A DNA stretch of 64,000 nucleotides, taken from Pseudomonas pergaminensis. GTDB lineage: Bacteria; Pseudomonadota; Gammaproteobacteria; Pseudomonadales; Pseudomonadaceae. The DNA lies in NCBI RefSeq assembly GCF_024112395.2, contig NZ_CP078013.2, positions 1,178,001 through 1,242,000 on the forward strand, written 5' to 3'. Shown here one piece after another: positions 45,911 through 56,689 of the stretch (its first letter is position 1; each line of letters opens with the position of its first letter). A program made the position numbers and the translations under genes. The notes beneath the pieces are model-generated. The model saw only the letters and a program-made list of their open reading frames with translations. It did no database searches and had not been told where the DNA came from.

Positions 45911-46567
45911 TTAGCCAAGTTGGCCCTCATGTGCGCGGGTTGTCTGATGGAAAGCCGAGGCAGTGATGCCCCACTGGCCCAGCCAATACGTGGTGATCAG
46001 CAAATAAGGTGCTGCATCGAACGCCACCACAAACCGATTGATACCAATCAGCGTGTCAGAAAACACAAACGACACCGCACCTGCCGCCGCCAGCCATGCC
46101 GAGCGTTTCGGCACGTCGCTGCCCAGTCGCGCCAACGCACGCCAGAGCATGACACTGATCACGGTTGCATAAACCACCACTGGAATCAGCAAGTCACCCA
46201 GGCCATGGGAGATCAGGATGCTCAGCAGGATCGCGCCCACGCCCAGCGCCAATACCAGCGGCAGCAGCGCCAAGCGGCGACAGTCACTGAAATAGGCTTT
46301 GAGGTACGCCAAATGCGCAAACAGGAAGGCACCCAAGCCGAAGATGAACAGGTCGCCCGGCCAGGCCAGCAGTACATCGCCCACCAGGGAAAAAATAAGC
46401 CCCAGGCTGATCCAGCGTCGATAGTCGGTGGGCGGCGCGTCATGCAGCCAGCCCAGCAGTGCCAGTACCGGCAACGGTTTGACCAGCAGGCACAACAAGG
46501 TGGCATGGGTGGCAAGGCCGTAGATAAAAGTGCCGGCGCCCATCAACGCAAGAATCAGCCATGGCAT
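45911..46567 (-). CDS. Lysoplasmalogenase family membrane protein (YhhN)
   Basis: A 218-residue inner-membrane protein with about eight hydrophobic segments, of the YhhN/TMEM86 family. Landmarks are LLVKPLPVLALLGWL and SLVGDVLLAWPGDLFIFGLGAFLFAHLAYL, the latter with the conserved acidic and His positions. TMEM86B cleaves the vinyl-ether bond of lysoplasmalogen; bacterial members have little characterised physiology. One base separates it from the stop of the upstream protease inhibitor gene. Confidence 0.85.
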   Translation of the reverse strand: MPWLILALMGAGTFIYGLATHATLLCLLVKPLPVLALLGWLHDAPPTDYRRWISLGLIFSLVGDVLLAWPGDLFIFGLGAFLFAHLAYLKAYFSDCRRLALLPLVLALGVGAILLSILISHGLGDLLIPVVVYATVISVMLWRALARLGSDVPKRSAWLAAAGAVSFVFSDTLIGINRFVVAFDAAPYLLITTYWLGQWGITASAFHQTTRAHEGQLG

Positions 46568-46568
46568 A

Positions 46569-46958
46569 TCAGTTCACCGTAAAGGCGCAGTCGAAGGTTT
46601 CGGCGGGTTCGGCTTCCGGTTCCCAGGGCTGCTGGGAGGTCAAGCGTAAACGGCCTTGGCCTGCCGCGAAGGCCTGGAAGCGCCAGGTCGACTGGCCACC
46701 GCCGCCGATCACGCCGGATTCTGTGCTGCTGTACACCTCTGGGCTGAGTGCGCGCAGCACGCCGCCCGCGGAGTCCTGGATGGCCCAGCGGTAACCGGTG
46801 GTGGGGTTGCTTGGCAGGGTGAGGATCAGGTTTTGCCCGGTTTTAAGTTGAAGCGGGCAGGCGCTCTGGTTGTCCACGCTGATGTTTTGCTTCGGTGCGC
46901 TGGCACACGCGGCCAGTAGGGCAAGGCTCAAGGGGAGAAGCAGGCGGGCAGCGGTCAT
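46569..46958 (-). CDS. Chagasin/ICP-family cysteine-protease inhibitor lipoprotein (I42)
   Basis: A 129-residue exported protein. A signal peptide ends in a lipobox LLAAC (about residues 16-20), so it is probably lipid-anchored. The mature part has the chagasin loop motif NPTTGYRW and the second loop with GGGGQ, which insert into the active site of papain-like proteases. ATG 46958 is preferred over 46973 because GGAG lies 6 nt upstream. It lies near the Lon-type protease gene, as icp (PA0778) does in P. aeruginosa. Confidence 0.87.
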   Translation of the reverse strand: MTAARLLLPLSLALLAACASAPKQNISVDNQSACPLQLKTGQNLILTLPSNPTTGYRWAIQDSAGGVLRALSPEVYSSTESGVIGGGGQSTWRFQAFAAGQGRLRLTSQQPWEPEAEPAETFDCAFTVN

Positions 46959-47045
46959 GGGGGCTCCGTTCATTCACGACGAAGGGCGAGCATAACCGAA
47001 GATGAGACGAGGTGTGACAAGAGGGATTTGTGTTGTTGCGACAGA

Positions 47046-47132
47046 CGCCATCGCGGGCAAGCCCGCTCCCACACTTGACCGATTTGTCATCAACAACACC
47101 GATCCCTGTGGGAGCCGGGCTTGCCTGCGATG
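47046..47132. repeat. REP pair in reversed (tail-to-tail) arrangement
   Basis: The left copy is CATCGCGGGCAAGCCCGCTC through CCCACA (to 47073) and the right copy starts TGTGGGAGCCGGGCTTGCC (47107) and runs to GCGATG. The order of the arms is inverted relative to every other pair in the window, where TGTGGGAG lies outermost. Confidence 0.8.
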
Positions 47133-47158
47133 AGGCCAGACCAGGCACTACATAACTA

Positions 47159-49579
<2,421 letters not shown>

Positions 49580-49609
49580 GGGGCACCTGCATAAGGAAGT
49601 ATGGTGCTT

Positions 49610-49637
49610 AGATGGGGCGGGGCGGCGGTGGTTTCAA
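49610..49637 (-). promoter_or_regulatory. Sigma-32 (heat-shock) promoter of the Lon-type protease
   Basis: On the minus strand, TTGAAA (49637-49632) and CCCCATCT (49617-49610) are separated by exactly 14 nt, matching the consensus CTTGAAA-N14-CCCCATNT. Transcription would start about 25 nt before the ATG at 49579. Confidence 0.8.
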
Positions 49638-49695
49638 TGGTCGCGGCGAGATAGCAACATATTGCATGAAATTCTCGACTACGCCGCAGGGCCAG

Positions 49696-49784
49696 TGTGG
49701 GAGCGGGCTTGCTCGCGAAAGCGGTGGATCAGTGAATATATCTTTGACTGACCCACCGCATTCGCGAGCAAGCCCGCTTCCACA
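49696..49784. repeat. REPIN-type inverted pair
   Basis: TGTGGGAGCGGGCTTGCTCG at the left and CGAGCAAGCCCGCTTCCACA at the right. The inner stretch has TGGATCAG / CTGACCCA partial pairing. Located between the protease promoter and the end of the GntR gene. Confidence 0.88.
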
Positions 49785-49801
49785 TTTGGAATTATGTGCG
49801 G

Positions 49802-50791
49802 TCAGCTGATTTTGTGCAGGTAGGCGGGAAGCGGCTGTTCGGGCAGCACTGAGAGCACTTTCAAGCGCTGCAACATCCGCTGCCGAGCCCGCTGCAGGTG
49901 CTCGCGCAGGTTCAGCGCCGCCGCGTCCACCGCGCCATGCAGCAACAGCTCCAGAATCAGGCGATGCTCAGCCAACATGGCCGGATCAGCACCGATCCCC
50001 AGCAAACGGTAGAAAATCCGGCTGATGATCATCGGGCTCTGGCCCTGGCGAATCAACGCCGCAATTTTGCGGTTCTGCAGGCCGGCCAGGCAGCGCTGGT
50101 GCAAGTCTTCCTCGATCTGTTCGATGGCCTCCAGGCTGCAATGCGCGCTCTCCTGGGCATCCAGCACGCGCTGCAGCATGGCCTCCAGCAATTCGCGGTC
50201 GAGGTGGGGGGCACTTTGGCGCAGGGCTTCGGGCTCCAGGCAGGCGCGCAGTTCGTAGTCTTCGGTGACTTCTCGTGCAGTCAACGGCCCCGCCAGCCAT
50301 TGGGAGTAGGGCTCCTTTTCCACCAGGCCACGGTCGCGCAGGCGCATCAGCGCTTCGCGCACCACGGCGCGGCTGACGCCGTAGTGGTCGGCAGCAGCTT
50401 GCTCATCCAGGCGGTAATGGCCGAAAGCAATACAGGTGGACAACGCCGCGCCGATCTCTTCGACGATGCGTTCGCCCAGTGGTCGCGTGTCCACCAGCTC
50501 ATCTTCACCGTTAAGGCCCAGGTGAGCGTGGCTCAAGGGCAGGCGCAGCGGCTCCATCGCCAGGCCTTCGGGGTTGATCAGGTAACCCCGGCCGTTGAAG
50601 CGGCAGATCAGGCCCTCTGCGTGCAGCAGGTCCAAGGCCTTGCGCACCGGCACGCGGCTGGTGCCGAACAATTCGGCCAGCGGTGCTTCCAGCAAGACCA
50701 GGCCGTGGCGCGCAGTACCGTTGACGATCGCGTCACGCAACACCTGATGAATCATCGCGTAACGGGAGGCCGAGGCGGACACTGCTTTCAT
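49802..50791 (-). CDS. GntR regulator with two winged-helix domains and an FCD-like sensor
   Basis: A 330-residue cytoplasmic repressor-type protein. The first GntR winged helix spans about 10-65 (YAMIHQVLRDAIVNG, then LFGTSRVPVRKALDLLHAEGL). The second spans about 98-160 (LGERIVEEIGAALS, then DHYGVSRAVVREALMRLRDRGLV). An all-helical FCD-like domain follows (about 170-310). Ordinary FadR-type regulators have one DNA-binding domain per chain. ATG 50791 is preferred over 50836. It is divergent from the amidase cluster, and the 337-nt gap holds two matching dyad sites, so it probably regulates both directions. Confidence 0.88.
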   Translation of the reverse strand: MKAVSASASRYAMIHQVLRDAIVNGTARHGLVLLEAPLAELFGTSRVPVRKALDLLHAEGLICRFNGRGYLINPEGLAMEPLRLPLSHAHLGLNGEDELVDTRPLGERIVEEIGAALSTCIAFGHYRLDEQAAADHYGVSRAVVREALMRLRDRGLVEKEPYSQWLAGPLTAREVTEDYELRACLEPEALRQSAPHLDRELLEAMLQRVLDAQESAHCSLEAIEQIEEDLHQRCLAGLQNRKIAALIRQGQSPMIISRIFYRLLGIGADPAMLAEHRLILELLLHGAVDAAALNLREHLQRARQRMLQRLKVLSVLPEQPLPAYLHKIS

Positions 50792-50919
50792 CGCTTTCTC
50801 TGGAGGCTGTAGGACGGTGGCCGGGGATTCTCTCATAAGTTGCGCCTGTCACTCTGCGCCACGTCGCGGGCACTTTTTTGGGGCCTTGTAGGTAGGAATG
50901 TTACTTTTCTGCACCAAAA

Positions 50920-50941
50920 TGTACTTATTAATAAAAGATAC
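50920..50941. promoter_or_regulatory. Putative GntR operator A
   Basis: TGTAC (50920-50924) and GATAC (50937-50941) are 17 nt apart, start to start, around an A/T-rich TTATTAATAAAA core. The half-site context AAAATGTAC equals that of operator B. It lies about 130 nt upstream of the GntR start codon, in the 337-nt divergent gap; nothing else recognisable was seen in that gap except operator B. Confidence 0.5.
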
Positions 50942-51086
50942 ATTATTTCATTGAAGGTGCTTTCCCGCCCACCTGCAAGCATTTTTCCTACTCTTTAAAG
51001 CTATCTATCCCGATGCTCTAGGCGGGATTCACTCTTTGCGAACCAAGATCCCGGCTAAGACTGGCACGAAAGCTGCCTTCGTAAAA

Positions 51087-51108
51087 TGTACATTTTATTA
51101 ATATGTAC
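51087..51108. promoter_or_regulatory. Putative GntR operator B
   Basis: TGTAC (51087-51091) and TGTAC (51104-51108) are again 17 nt apart around an A/T-rich ATTTTATTAATA core and flanked by AAAA and GTTTT. It ends 20 nt before the amidase ATG, where a bound regulator would block transcription or initiation. The shared spacing with operator A argues for one regulator at both. Confidence 0.55.
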
Positions 51109-51128
51109 GTTTTGTGAGGGTCATTCTG

Positions 51129-52451
51129 ATGTCAGATGCCACTTCAATGGCCGAGGATTTCGCCAGCGGTCGCAGCGACCCGGTGCAAGCCCTCGAACAG
51201 GCACTCGAGAAAGCCAGCCAGGTGCCTGCCGTCTTTATCAGCCTGACGGGCGAACGCGCCCGCCGTGAAGCCGAAGCCGCCGCCGCCCGTTGGCGCGCCG
51301 GCCAGCCAGTGAGCGTGTTCGATGGCGTGCCGTTGGCCTGGAAGGACCTGTTTGATGTGGCCGGCAGCGTCACCACGGCGGGCGCCGCCTACCGCCGCAA
51401 CGCGCCCGCGGCCTTGCTCGATGCCCCCACTGTCGGCCTGTTGTGCCGCGCCGGGATGGTCAGTGTCGGCAAGACCAACCTCAGCGAACTGGCCTATTCT
51501 GGCTTGGGGCTGAACCCGCATTTCGGCACGCCGCACAATCCCCATGGCACTGACCAACCGCGTATTCCGGGCGGTTCGTCGTCCGGCTCGGCGGTCGCCG
51601 TCGCTGCCGGCATCGTGCCTATCGCCATGGGCACCGACACGGCCGGTTCCATCCGTATCCCGTCGGCGTTCAATGGCCTGGTGGGTTACCGCAGCAGCAG
51701 CCGACGCTACAGCCGCGATGGGGTTTTCCCCCTGGCCCACACCCTCGACAGCCTTGGCCCGTTGACCCGCAGCGTGCGCGATGCACTGGCCATCGACGAC
51801 CTGTTGCATGGCCGCACCCAAACCCACACGGCCCGCAGCCTCAAGGGCCAGCGCTTTGTGTTGGCGCAACAGGACGCTGAACCCGCTGTGCGCAACAATC
51901 TGCTGCGCGCGGTGGAGCAACTCAAGGCCCAGGGCGCGCTGGTCGAAGAACGCGAATGCCCAACGTTCCAGGCGACCCTGGACCTGATCAAACACCACGG
52001 TTGGCTCGGCGCCTTTGAAGCCTTCGCCCTGCACGAAGCGCTGCTCGACAGCCCCGACGCCGAGCTGCTCGACCCGCGCGTGCGCCGCCGCCTCGAAACT
52101 GCGCGTTCACTGCCAGCCAGCCAGCTCATCCACCTGACTGATGCACGTCGCCGCCTGCAACAGCAACTGGTCGACGACCTCGACGGCGCCATCCTCATCA
52201 CACCCACCGTCGCCCACGTCGCGCCCCCATTGGCGCCTCTGGCGGGCGACGACGACCTGTTCGTCAACACCAACCTCGCCACCCTGCGCCTGACCATGCC
52301 CGGCAGTCTGCTCGACATGCCCGGCGTAAACCTGCCCAGCGGCCGCGATGCCCAGGGCCTGCCCACCGGGTTGCTGCTCAGCGCCCCGACGGGAGAAGAC
52401 GCACGCCTGCTGCGCGCCGCGTTGTCCGTCGAAACCGTACTTAACGTTTAA
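51129..52451 (+). CDS. Amidase-signature family hydrolase (possible half-amidase)
   Basis: A 440-residue cytoplasmic amidase. The Ser-cisSer-Lys triad is intact: K72 in LAWKDLFD, cis-Ser S150 in [10 protein letters not shown], and nucleophile S174 in [11 protein letters not shown], with the canonical 24-residue spacing. It would hydrolyse a linear amide to acid and ammonia. Because the next gene resembles cyclic imidases, a role as half-amidase (removing ammonia from the half-amide released by ring opening) is attractive but inferred. ATG 51129 is preferred to GTG 51114 because GAGGG lies between them. It is first in the cluster, directly behind operator B. Confidence 0.87.
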   Translation: MSDATSMAEDFASGRSDPVQALEQALEKASQVPAVFISLTGERARREAEAAAARWRAGQPVSVFDGVPLAWKDLFDVAGSVTTAGAAYRRNAPAALLDAPTVGLLCRAGMVSVGKTNLSELAYSGLGLNPHFGTPHNPHGTDQPRIPGGSSSGSAVAVAAGIVPIAMGTDTAGSIRIPSAFNGLVGYRSSSRRYSRDGVFPLAHTLDSLGPLTRSVRDALAIDDLLHGRTQTHTARSLKGQRFVLAQQDAEPAVRNNLLRAVEQLKAQGALVEERECPTFQATLDLIKHHGWLGAFEAFALHEALLDSPDAELLDPRVRRRLETARSLPASQLIHLTDARRRLQQQLVDDLDGAILITPTVAHVAPPLAPLAGDDDLFVNTNLATLRLTMPGSLLDMPGVNLPSGRDAQGLPTGLLLSAPTGEDARLLRAALSVETVLNV

Positions 52452-52462
52452 GGAGACACACC

Positions 52463-53341
52463 ATGGCTAAAGACATCCTCTGTGCATTTGGCGTCGACGT
52501 TGACGCCGTCGCCGGCTGGCTCGGTTCCTACGGCGGCGAAGATTCGCCGGACGACATCTCCCGTGGCCTGTTCGCCGGTGAAATCGGCGCGCCACGCCTG
52601 CTCAAGTTGTTCGAACGCTACGGCCTGCGCACCACCTGGTTTATCCCCGGCCATTCGATGGAAACCTTCCCCGAGCAGATGAAGGCCGTGGCCGACGCCG
52701 GTCACGAAATTGGTGTGCACGGCTACAGCCACGAAAACCCCATCGCCATGACCGCCGAGCAGGAAGAAATCGTCCTCGATAAATCCATCGAGTTGATCAC
52801 CCAGGTCACCGGCAAGCGCCCGACGGGCTATGTGGCGCCGTGGTGGGAATTCAGCAAGGTCACCAACGAACTGCTGCTGAAAAAAGGCATCAAGTACGAC
52901 CACAGCCTGATGCACAACGACTTCCACCCCTACTACGTGCGCAAGGGCGACAGCTGGACCAAGATCGACTACAGCCAGCATCCCGACACCTGGATGAAAC
53001 CGCTGGTACGCGGCGAAGAAACCGACCTGGTGGAGATCCCGGCCAACTGGTACCTGGACGACCTGCCGCCGATGATGTTCATCAAGAAAGCCCCCAACAG
53101 CCATGGCTTCGTCAACCCGCGTCACCTCGAAGAAATGTGGCGCGACCAGTTCGACTGGGTCTACCGCGAACACGAACACGCGGTGTTCACCATGACCATC
53201 CACCCCGACGTTTCCGGCCGCCCGCAAGTGCTGCTGATGCTGGAGCGCCTGATCGAACACATCCAGAGCCATGCCGGCGTGCGCTTCGTCACCTTCGACG
53301 AAATCGCCGACGATTTCATCCGCCGCCAACCCCGTACCTGA
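52463..53341 (+). CDS. Polysaccharide-deacetylase-fold hydrolase, PuuE/cyclic-imidase-like
   Basis: A 292-residue cytoplasmic protein with a NodB-like barrel but no signal peptide. Metal-site candidates are D12/D14 in FGVDVDAV and H86/H90 in VHGYSHE; further blocks are [11 protein letters not shown] and [11 protein letters not shown]. Within this fold, cytoplasmic members of this length act on cyclic amides: PuuE opens allantoin, and a 293-residue cyclic imide hydrolase is known from Pseudomonas putida. The length, the lack of export and the adjacent amidase favour ring opening over sugar deacetylation. It starts 11 nt after the amidase, with GGAGA upstream. Confidence 0.82.
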   Translation: MAKDILCAFGVDVDAVAGWLGSYGGEDSPDDISRGLFAGEIGAPRLLKLFERYGLRTTWFIPGHSMETFPEQMKAVADAGHEIGVHGYSHENPIAMTAEQEEIVLDKSIELITQVTGKRPTGYVAPWWEFSKVTNELLLKKGIKYDHSLMHNDFHPYYVRKGDSWTKIDYSQHPDTWMKPLVRGEETDLVEIPANWYLDDLPPMMFIKKAPNSHGFVNPRHLEEMWRDQFDWVYREHEHAVFTMTIHPDVSGRPQVLLMLERLIEHIQSHAGVRFVTFDEIADDFIRRQPRT

Positions 53342-53375
53342 CCCTTAAAACACAGCCCCCCCTGAGGCGCGACCC

Positions 53376-54716
53376 ATGTCCATCTACAACAAGCTTGACC
53401 TGACTGGTTGGAAACCCCGGCAACTGACGTCCAAGGAGGTGCGTTTCGCCACTTGGATCGCGTTTTTCGCCTGGGTGTTTGCGGTGTATGACTTCATCCT
53501 CTTCGGCACTTTGCTGCCGGAGATTGGCCGGCACTTTGGCTGGGGTGAAGTGGAGCAAGCTGAAATCGCGACCTGGGTGGCGGTGGGTACGGCGGTGGTC
53601 GCCTTTGCCATTGGCCCCGTCGTCGATAAATTGGGCCGGCGCAAAGGCATTATCTTCACCGTGGCCGGCTCTGCGCTGTGTTCGGCGCTGACGGCGATTG
53701 GCGGCGCGTGGGGCAAGTCGCCGCTGATTCTGATCCGTTCGCTGGGCGGCCTGGGTTATGCCGAGGAAACCGTCAACGCCACTTACCTGAGCGAGCTGTA
53801 CGGCGCCTCGGAAGACCCGCGCCTGACCAAGCGCCGTGGGTTTATCTACAGCCTGGTGCAGGGTGGCTGGCCGGTCGGTGCGTTGATCGCTGCCGGGTTG
53901 ACCGCGCTGTTGCTGCCGATCATCGGCTGGCAGGGGTGCTTCATCTTTGCCGCCATCCCGGCAGTGGTGATCGCGATCATGGCGCGCAAGCTCAAGGAGA
54001 GCCCGCAGTTCCAGATTCACCAGCGCATCAGCGAGCTGCGTAAAAGCGGCGCGGTGAAGGAAGCGCAGAACGTCGCCGTGACCTACGGCGTGGACTACGA
54101 CGAACACAGCAAGGCCGGCCTGAAAGCGGCATTCCGTGGCCCGGCGCGGCGCGCCACCCTGGTGATCGGCGCGGCACTGTTGCTCAACTGGGCCGCGATC
54201 CAAGTATTCAGCGTGCTGGGGACTTCGGTGATCGTCAGCGTGCACCACATCTCGTTCGAGAACTCGCTGATCATCCTTGTGCTGTCGAACCTGGTTGGTT
54301 ACTGCGGTTACCTCAGCCACGGCTGGATGGGCGACAAGATCGGCCGCCGCAACGTGATCGGCCTGGGCTGGATGCTTGGCGGCCTGTCGTTCGCCGGGAT
54401 GCTGTTTGGCCCCAGCAATATGCCGATGGTGGTCGGGCTGTACAGCCTGGGCCTGTTCTTCCTGATCGGGCCGTACTCGGCGGCGCTGTTCTTTATCAGT
54501 GAAAGCTTCCCCACCAGCATCCGCGCCACCGGCGGCGCGATCATCCATGCCATGGGCCCGATTGGTGCGGTGGTCGCAGGCTTTGGTGCGACCCAAGTGT
54601 TGTCCGCCGGCAGCGACTGGCAGACCGCCGCGCTGTGGTTCGGCGCGCTGCCGTGCTTCCTTTCCGGCGCGTTGATGTTTGCCGCACGCCATGTGCGTCC
54701 GGAAACCGTTCAGTAA
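53376..54716 (+). CDS. MFS transporter, metabolite:H+ symporter type
   Basis: A 446-residue inner-membrane protein with 12 hydrophobic segments and a hydrophilic central loop (about 200-245). Helix 1 carries FAVYDFILFGTLLPEIG; motif A is VVDKLGRRKGI; the second-half repeat is WMGDKIGRRNVIG. The late block AALFFISESFPTSIRATG is typical of symporters for organic acids and related metabolites. Placed between the imidase-like gene and an SDR gene, it probably imports the substrate of the cluster. SDR follows 10 nt later. Confidence 0.88.
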   Translation: MSIYNKLDLTGWKPRQLTSKEVRFATWIAFFAWVFAVYDFILFGTLLPEIGRHFGWGEVEQAEIATWVAVGTAVVAFAIGPVVDKLGRRKGIIFTVAGSALCSALTAIGGAWGKSPLILIRSLGGLGYAEETVNATYLSELYGASEDPRLTKRRGFIYSLVQGGWPVGALIAAGLTALLLPIIGWQGCFIFAAIPAVVIAIMARKLKESPQFQIHQRISELRKSGAVKEAQNVAVTYGVDYDEHSKAGLKAAFRGPARRATLVIGAALLLNWAAIQVFSVLGTSVIVSVHHISFENSLIILVLSNLVGYCGYLSHGWMGDKIGRRNVIGLGWMLGGLSFAGMLFGPSNMPMVVGLYSLGLFFLIGPYSAALFFISESFPTSIRATGGAIIHAMGPIGAVVAGFGATQVLSAGSDWQTAALWFGALPCFLSGALMFAARHVRPETVQ

Positions 54717-54726
54717 GGAGTGATCG

Positions 54727-55488
54727 ATGAGCCGTAAAGTTGCGTTGATTACCGGTGCCGCCAGTGGCATCGGCCAAGCCCTCGCCGTGGCCTATGCCCG
54801 TCATGGCGTGGCGGTGGTGGGCGGGTATTTCCCGGCCGATCCCCATGACCCGCAGACCACCGTCAGCCGGGTGGAAGAGGCGGGTGGCGAATGCCTGATG
54901 CTGCCGTTGGACGTGGGCAACACCGCCTCGGTGGACGCCCTGGCCGAACAAGCTATTCAGCATTTTGGCCGGCTGGATTACGCAGTGGCCAACGCCGGTT
55001 TGCTGCGCCGCGCACCCTTGCTGGAGATGACCGACGCGCTGTGGGACGAGATGCTCAATGTCGACCTCACGGGGGTGATGCGCACCTTCCGCGCAGCGAC
55101 CCGACACATGAGCGAAGGCGGTGCGCTGGTGGCGATTTCATCGATTGCCGGTGGTGTGTATGGCTGGCAGGAACACAGCCATTACGCAGCCGCCAAGGCG
55201 GGTGTGCCGGGGTTGTGCCGGTCGCTGGCGGTGGAGTTGGCGCCACTGGGGATTCGTTGCAATGCGGTGATCCCGGGGTTGATTGAAACGCCGCAGTCGC
55301 TGGATGCAAAGAACTCGCTGGGACCGGAAGGTTTGGCCAAGGCGGCGCGCGCGATTCCGCTGGGGCGGGTAGGGCGGGCGGATGAAGTCGCGTCGCTGGT
55401 GCAGTTTTTGACCAGTGAAGCGTCGAGTTACCTGACCGGGCAGAGCATCGTCATCGACGGCGGCCTGACCGTACGCTGGCCCGACTGA
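54727..55488 (+). CDS. Short-chain dehydrogenase/reductase
   Basis: A 253-residue NAD(P)-dependent oxidoreductase. The nucleotide motif TGAASGIG (9-16), NAG in VANAGLLRR, and the catalytic Ser in AISSIAGG with Y153 and K157 in HYAAAK are intact. The C-terminal part ([20 protein letters not shown]) is standard. Substrate unknown; position between the transporter and a second SDR suggests oxidation or reduction of a side chain of the imported compound. A REPIN follows it. Confidence 0.88.
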   Translation: MSRKVALITGAASGIGQALAVAYARHGVAVVGGYFPADPHDPQTTVSRVEEAGGECLMLPLDVGNTASVDALAEQAIQHFGRLDYAVANAGLLRRAPLLEMTDALWDEMLNVDLTGVMRTFRAATRHMSEGGALVAISSIAGGVYGWQEHSHYAAAKAGVPGLCRSLAVELAPLGIRCNAVIPGLIETPQSLDAKNSLGPEGLAKAARAIPLGRVGRADEVASLVQFLTSEASSYLTGQSIVIDGGLTVRWPD

Positions 55489-55507
55489 CTGCACCCCATT
55501 TAAAAAG

Positions 55508-55594
55508 GTGGGAGCTGGCTTGCCTGCGATAACGGTGTATCAGTGAACACATGTGTGGCTGACCCGCCGCCATCGCAGGCAAGCCAGCTCCCAC
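55508..55594. repeat. REPIN-type inverted pair inside the catabolic cluster
   Basis: GTGGGAGCTGGCTTGCCTGC at the left and GCAGGCAAGCCAGCTCCCAC at the right are perfect 20-bp arms. Inner dyad GTGTATCAGTGAACAC. It fills most of the 138-nt gap between the two SDR genes and splits the cluster into an upstream and a downstream half. Confidence 0.88.
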
Positions 55595-55626
55595 ATTAGA
55601 ACCGTGTTTGTCTCGGGAGAATTTAC

Positions 55627-56376
55627 ATGCCTCAACTGACTCACCGCCGCGCCGTCATCACCGGCGCCGGCAGCGGCATCGGCGCCGCCATCGCCCGTGC
55701 CTACGCCGCCGAAGGCGCGCGGCTGGTATTGGCCGACCGCAACGCCGCCAGCCTCGCCGAAACCGCGATCACCTGCCGCAACCTTGGCGCCGAGGTGTTC
55801 GAATGCCTGGCCGACGTCGGCACCGTCGAAGGCGCCCAGGCCAGCGTCGACCGTTGCGTCGAACAGTTCGGCGGTATCGATATCCTGGTCAACAACGCCG
55901 GCATGCTCACCCAGGCGCGCTGTGTCGACCTGACCATCGAGATGTGGAACGACATGCTGCGCGTCGACCTCACCAGTGTGTTCGTCGCCAGCCAACGCGC
56001 CTTGCCGCACATGCTTGCGCAGCGTTGGGGCCGGATCATCAACGTCGCCTCGCAACTGGGCATCAAGGGTGGCGCCGAACTGACTCACTATGCGGCTGCC
56101 AAGGCTGGGATGATCGGCTTTACCAAGTCCCTGGCGCTGGAAGTGGCCAAGGACAACGTGCTGGTCAACGCCATCGCACCGGGCCCGATTGAAACGCCAT
56201 TGGTGGGCGGTATCAGCGAAGAATGGAAACGCGCCAAGGCCAAGGAGTTGCCCCTGGGCCGCTTCGGCCTGGCCGATGAAGTGGCGCCGGTTGCGGTGCT
56301 GCTGGCCAGCGAGCCCGGCGGCAATCTGTTCGTTGGCCAGACACTGGGCCCGAACTCCGGCGATGTCATGCCATGA
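55627..56376 (+). CDS. Short-chain dehydrogenase/reductase, FabG-like
   Basis: A 249-residue SDR enzyme. Residues 12-19 read TGAGSGIG, followed by the acidic D in LVLADRN that favours NAD(H). NNAGML and Y155/K159 in HYAAAK are present, and the active Ser lies in VASQLG. It is only loosely similar to the upstream SDR, so this is not a recent duplication. It starts the downstream half of the cluster, with the small Cys protein 13 nt later. Substrate unknown. Confidence 0.88.
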   Translation: MPQLTHRRAVITGAGSGIGAAIARAYAAEGARLVLADRNAASLAETAITCRNLGAEVFECLADVGTVEGAQASVDRCVEQFGGIDILVNNAGMLTQARCVDLTIEMWNDMLRVDLTSVFVASQRALPHMLAQRWGRIINVASQLGIKGGAELTHYAAAKAGMIGFTKSLALEVAKDNVLVNAIAPGPIETPLVGGISEEWKRAKAKELPLGRFGLADEVAPVAVLLASEPGGNLFVGQTLGPNSGDVMP

Positions 56377-56389
56377 GTGAGGTGTAGCC

Positions 56390-56689
56390 ATGTGCGGACT
56401 CTGCGGACTGCTCGGCGAAGACCTGCACTGGAGCGATCCCCTGGGCGATGAATTACCCCGGCGCCGCGAACGCCTGCGCCGGATCGCGGCGATCAATCAG
56501 GTGCTGGCGGTGTTCCGGCTCAAGGTCGAAGACTTCCAGGGCGCGTCGTATCTGCTGCTCGGCGCCACTGGCAAGCAGGCATTGGCCAGCGGTCTGGATC
56601 AACTCTGGCAGGCGGCCGAAACCATGCTCGGCCGCCCGTTGGATCCCCTTGATCCGCGCTTGTTGGACCACTTGGAGTCAGCCTCATGA
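56390..56689 (+). CDS. Small protein with N-terminal CGLCG motif, unknown function
   Basis: A 99-residue protein not assignable to a known functional family by eye. It opens Met-Cys-Gly-Leu-Cys-Gly, a CxxC pair at residues 2 and 5. If Met is removed, Cys2 becomes the N-terminal residue, recalling the MCGI start of Ntn-type glutaminases, but the chain is far too short for one. The rest is helical (RRRERLRRIAAINQVLAVFRL, then ASGLDQLWQAAETML). RBS GAGG (56378-56381). Its stop overlaps the CobW start (ATGA), so both are translated together. A metal or thiol role with CobW is plausible. Confidence 0.75.
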   Translation: MCGLCGLLGEDLHWSDPLGDELPRRRERLRRIAAINQVLAVFRLKVEDFQGASYLLLGATGKQALASGLDQLWQAAETMLGRPLDPLDPRLLDHLESAS

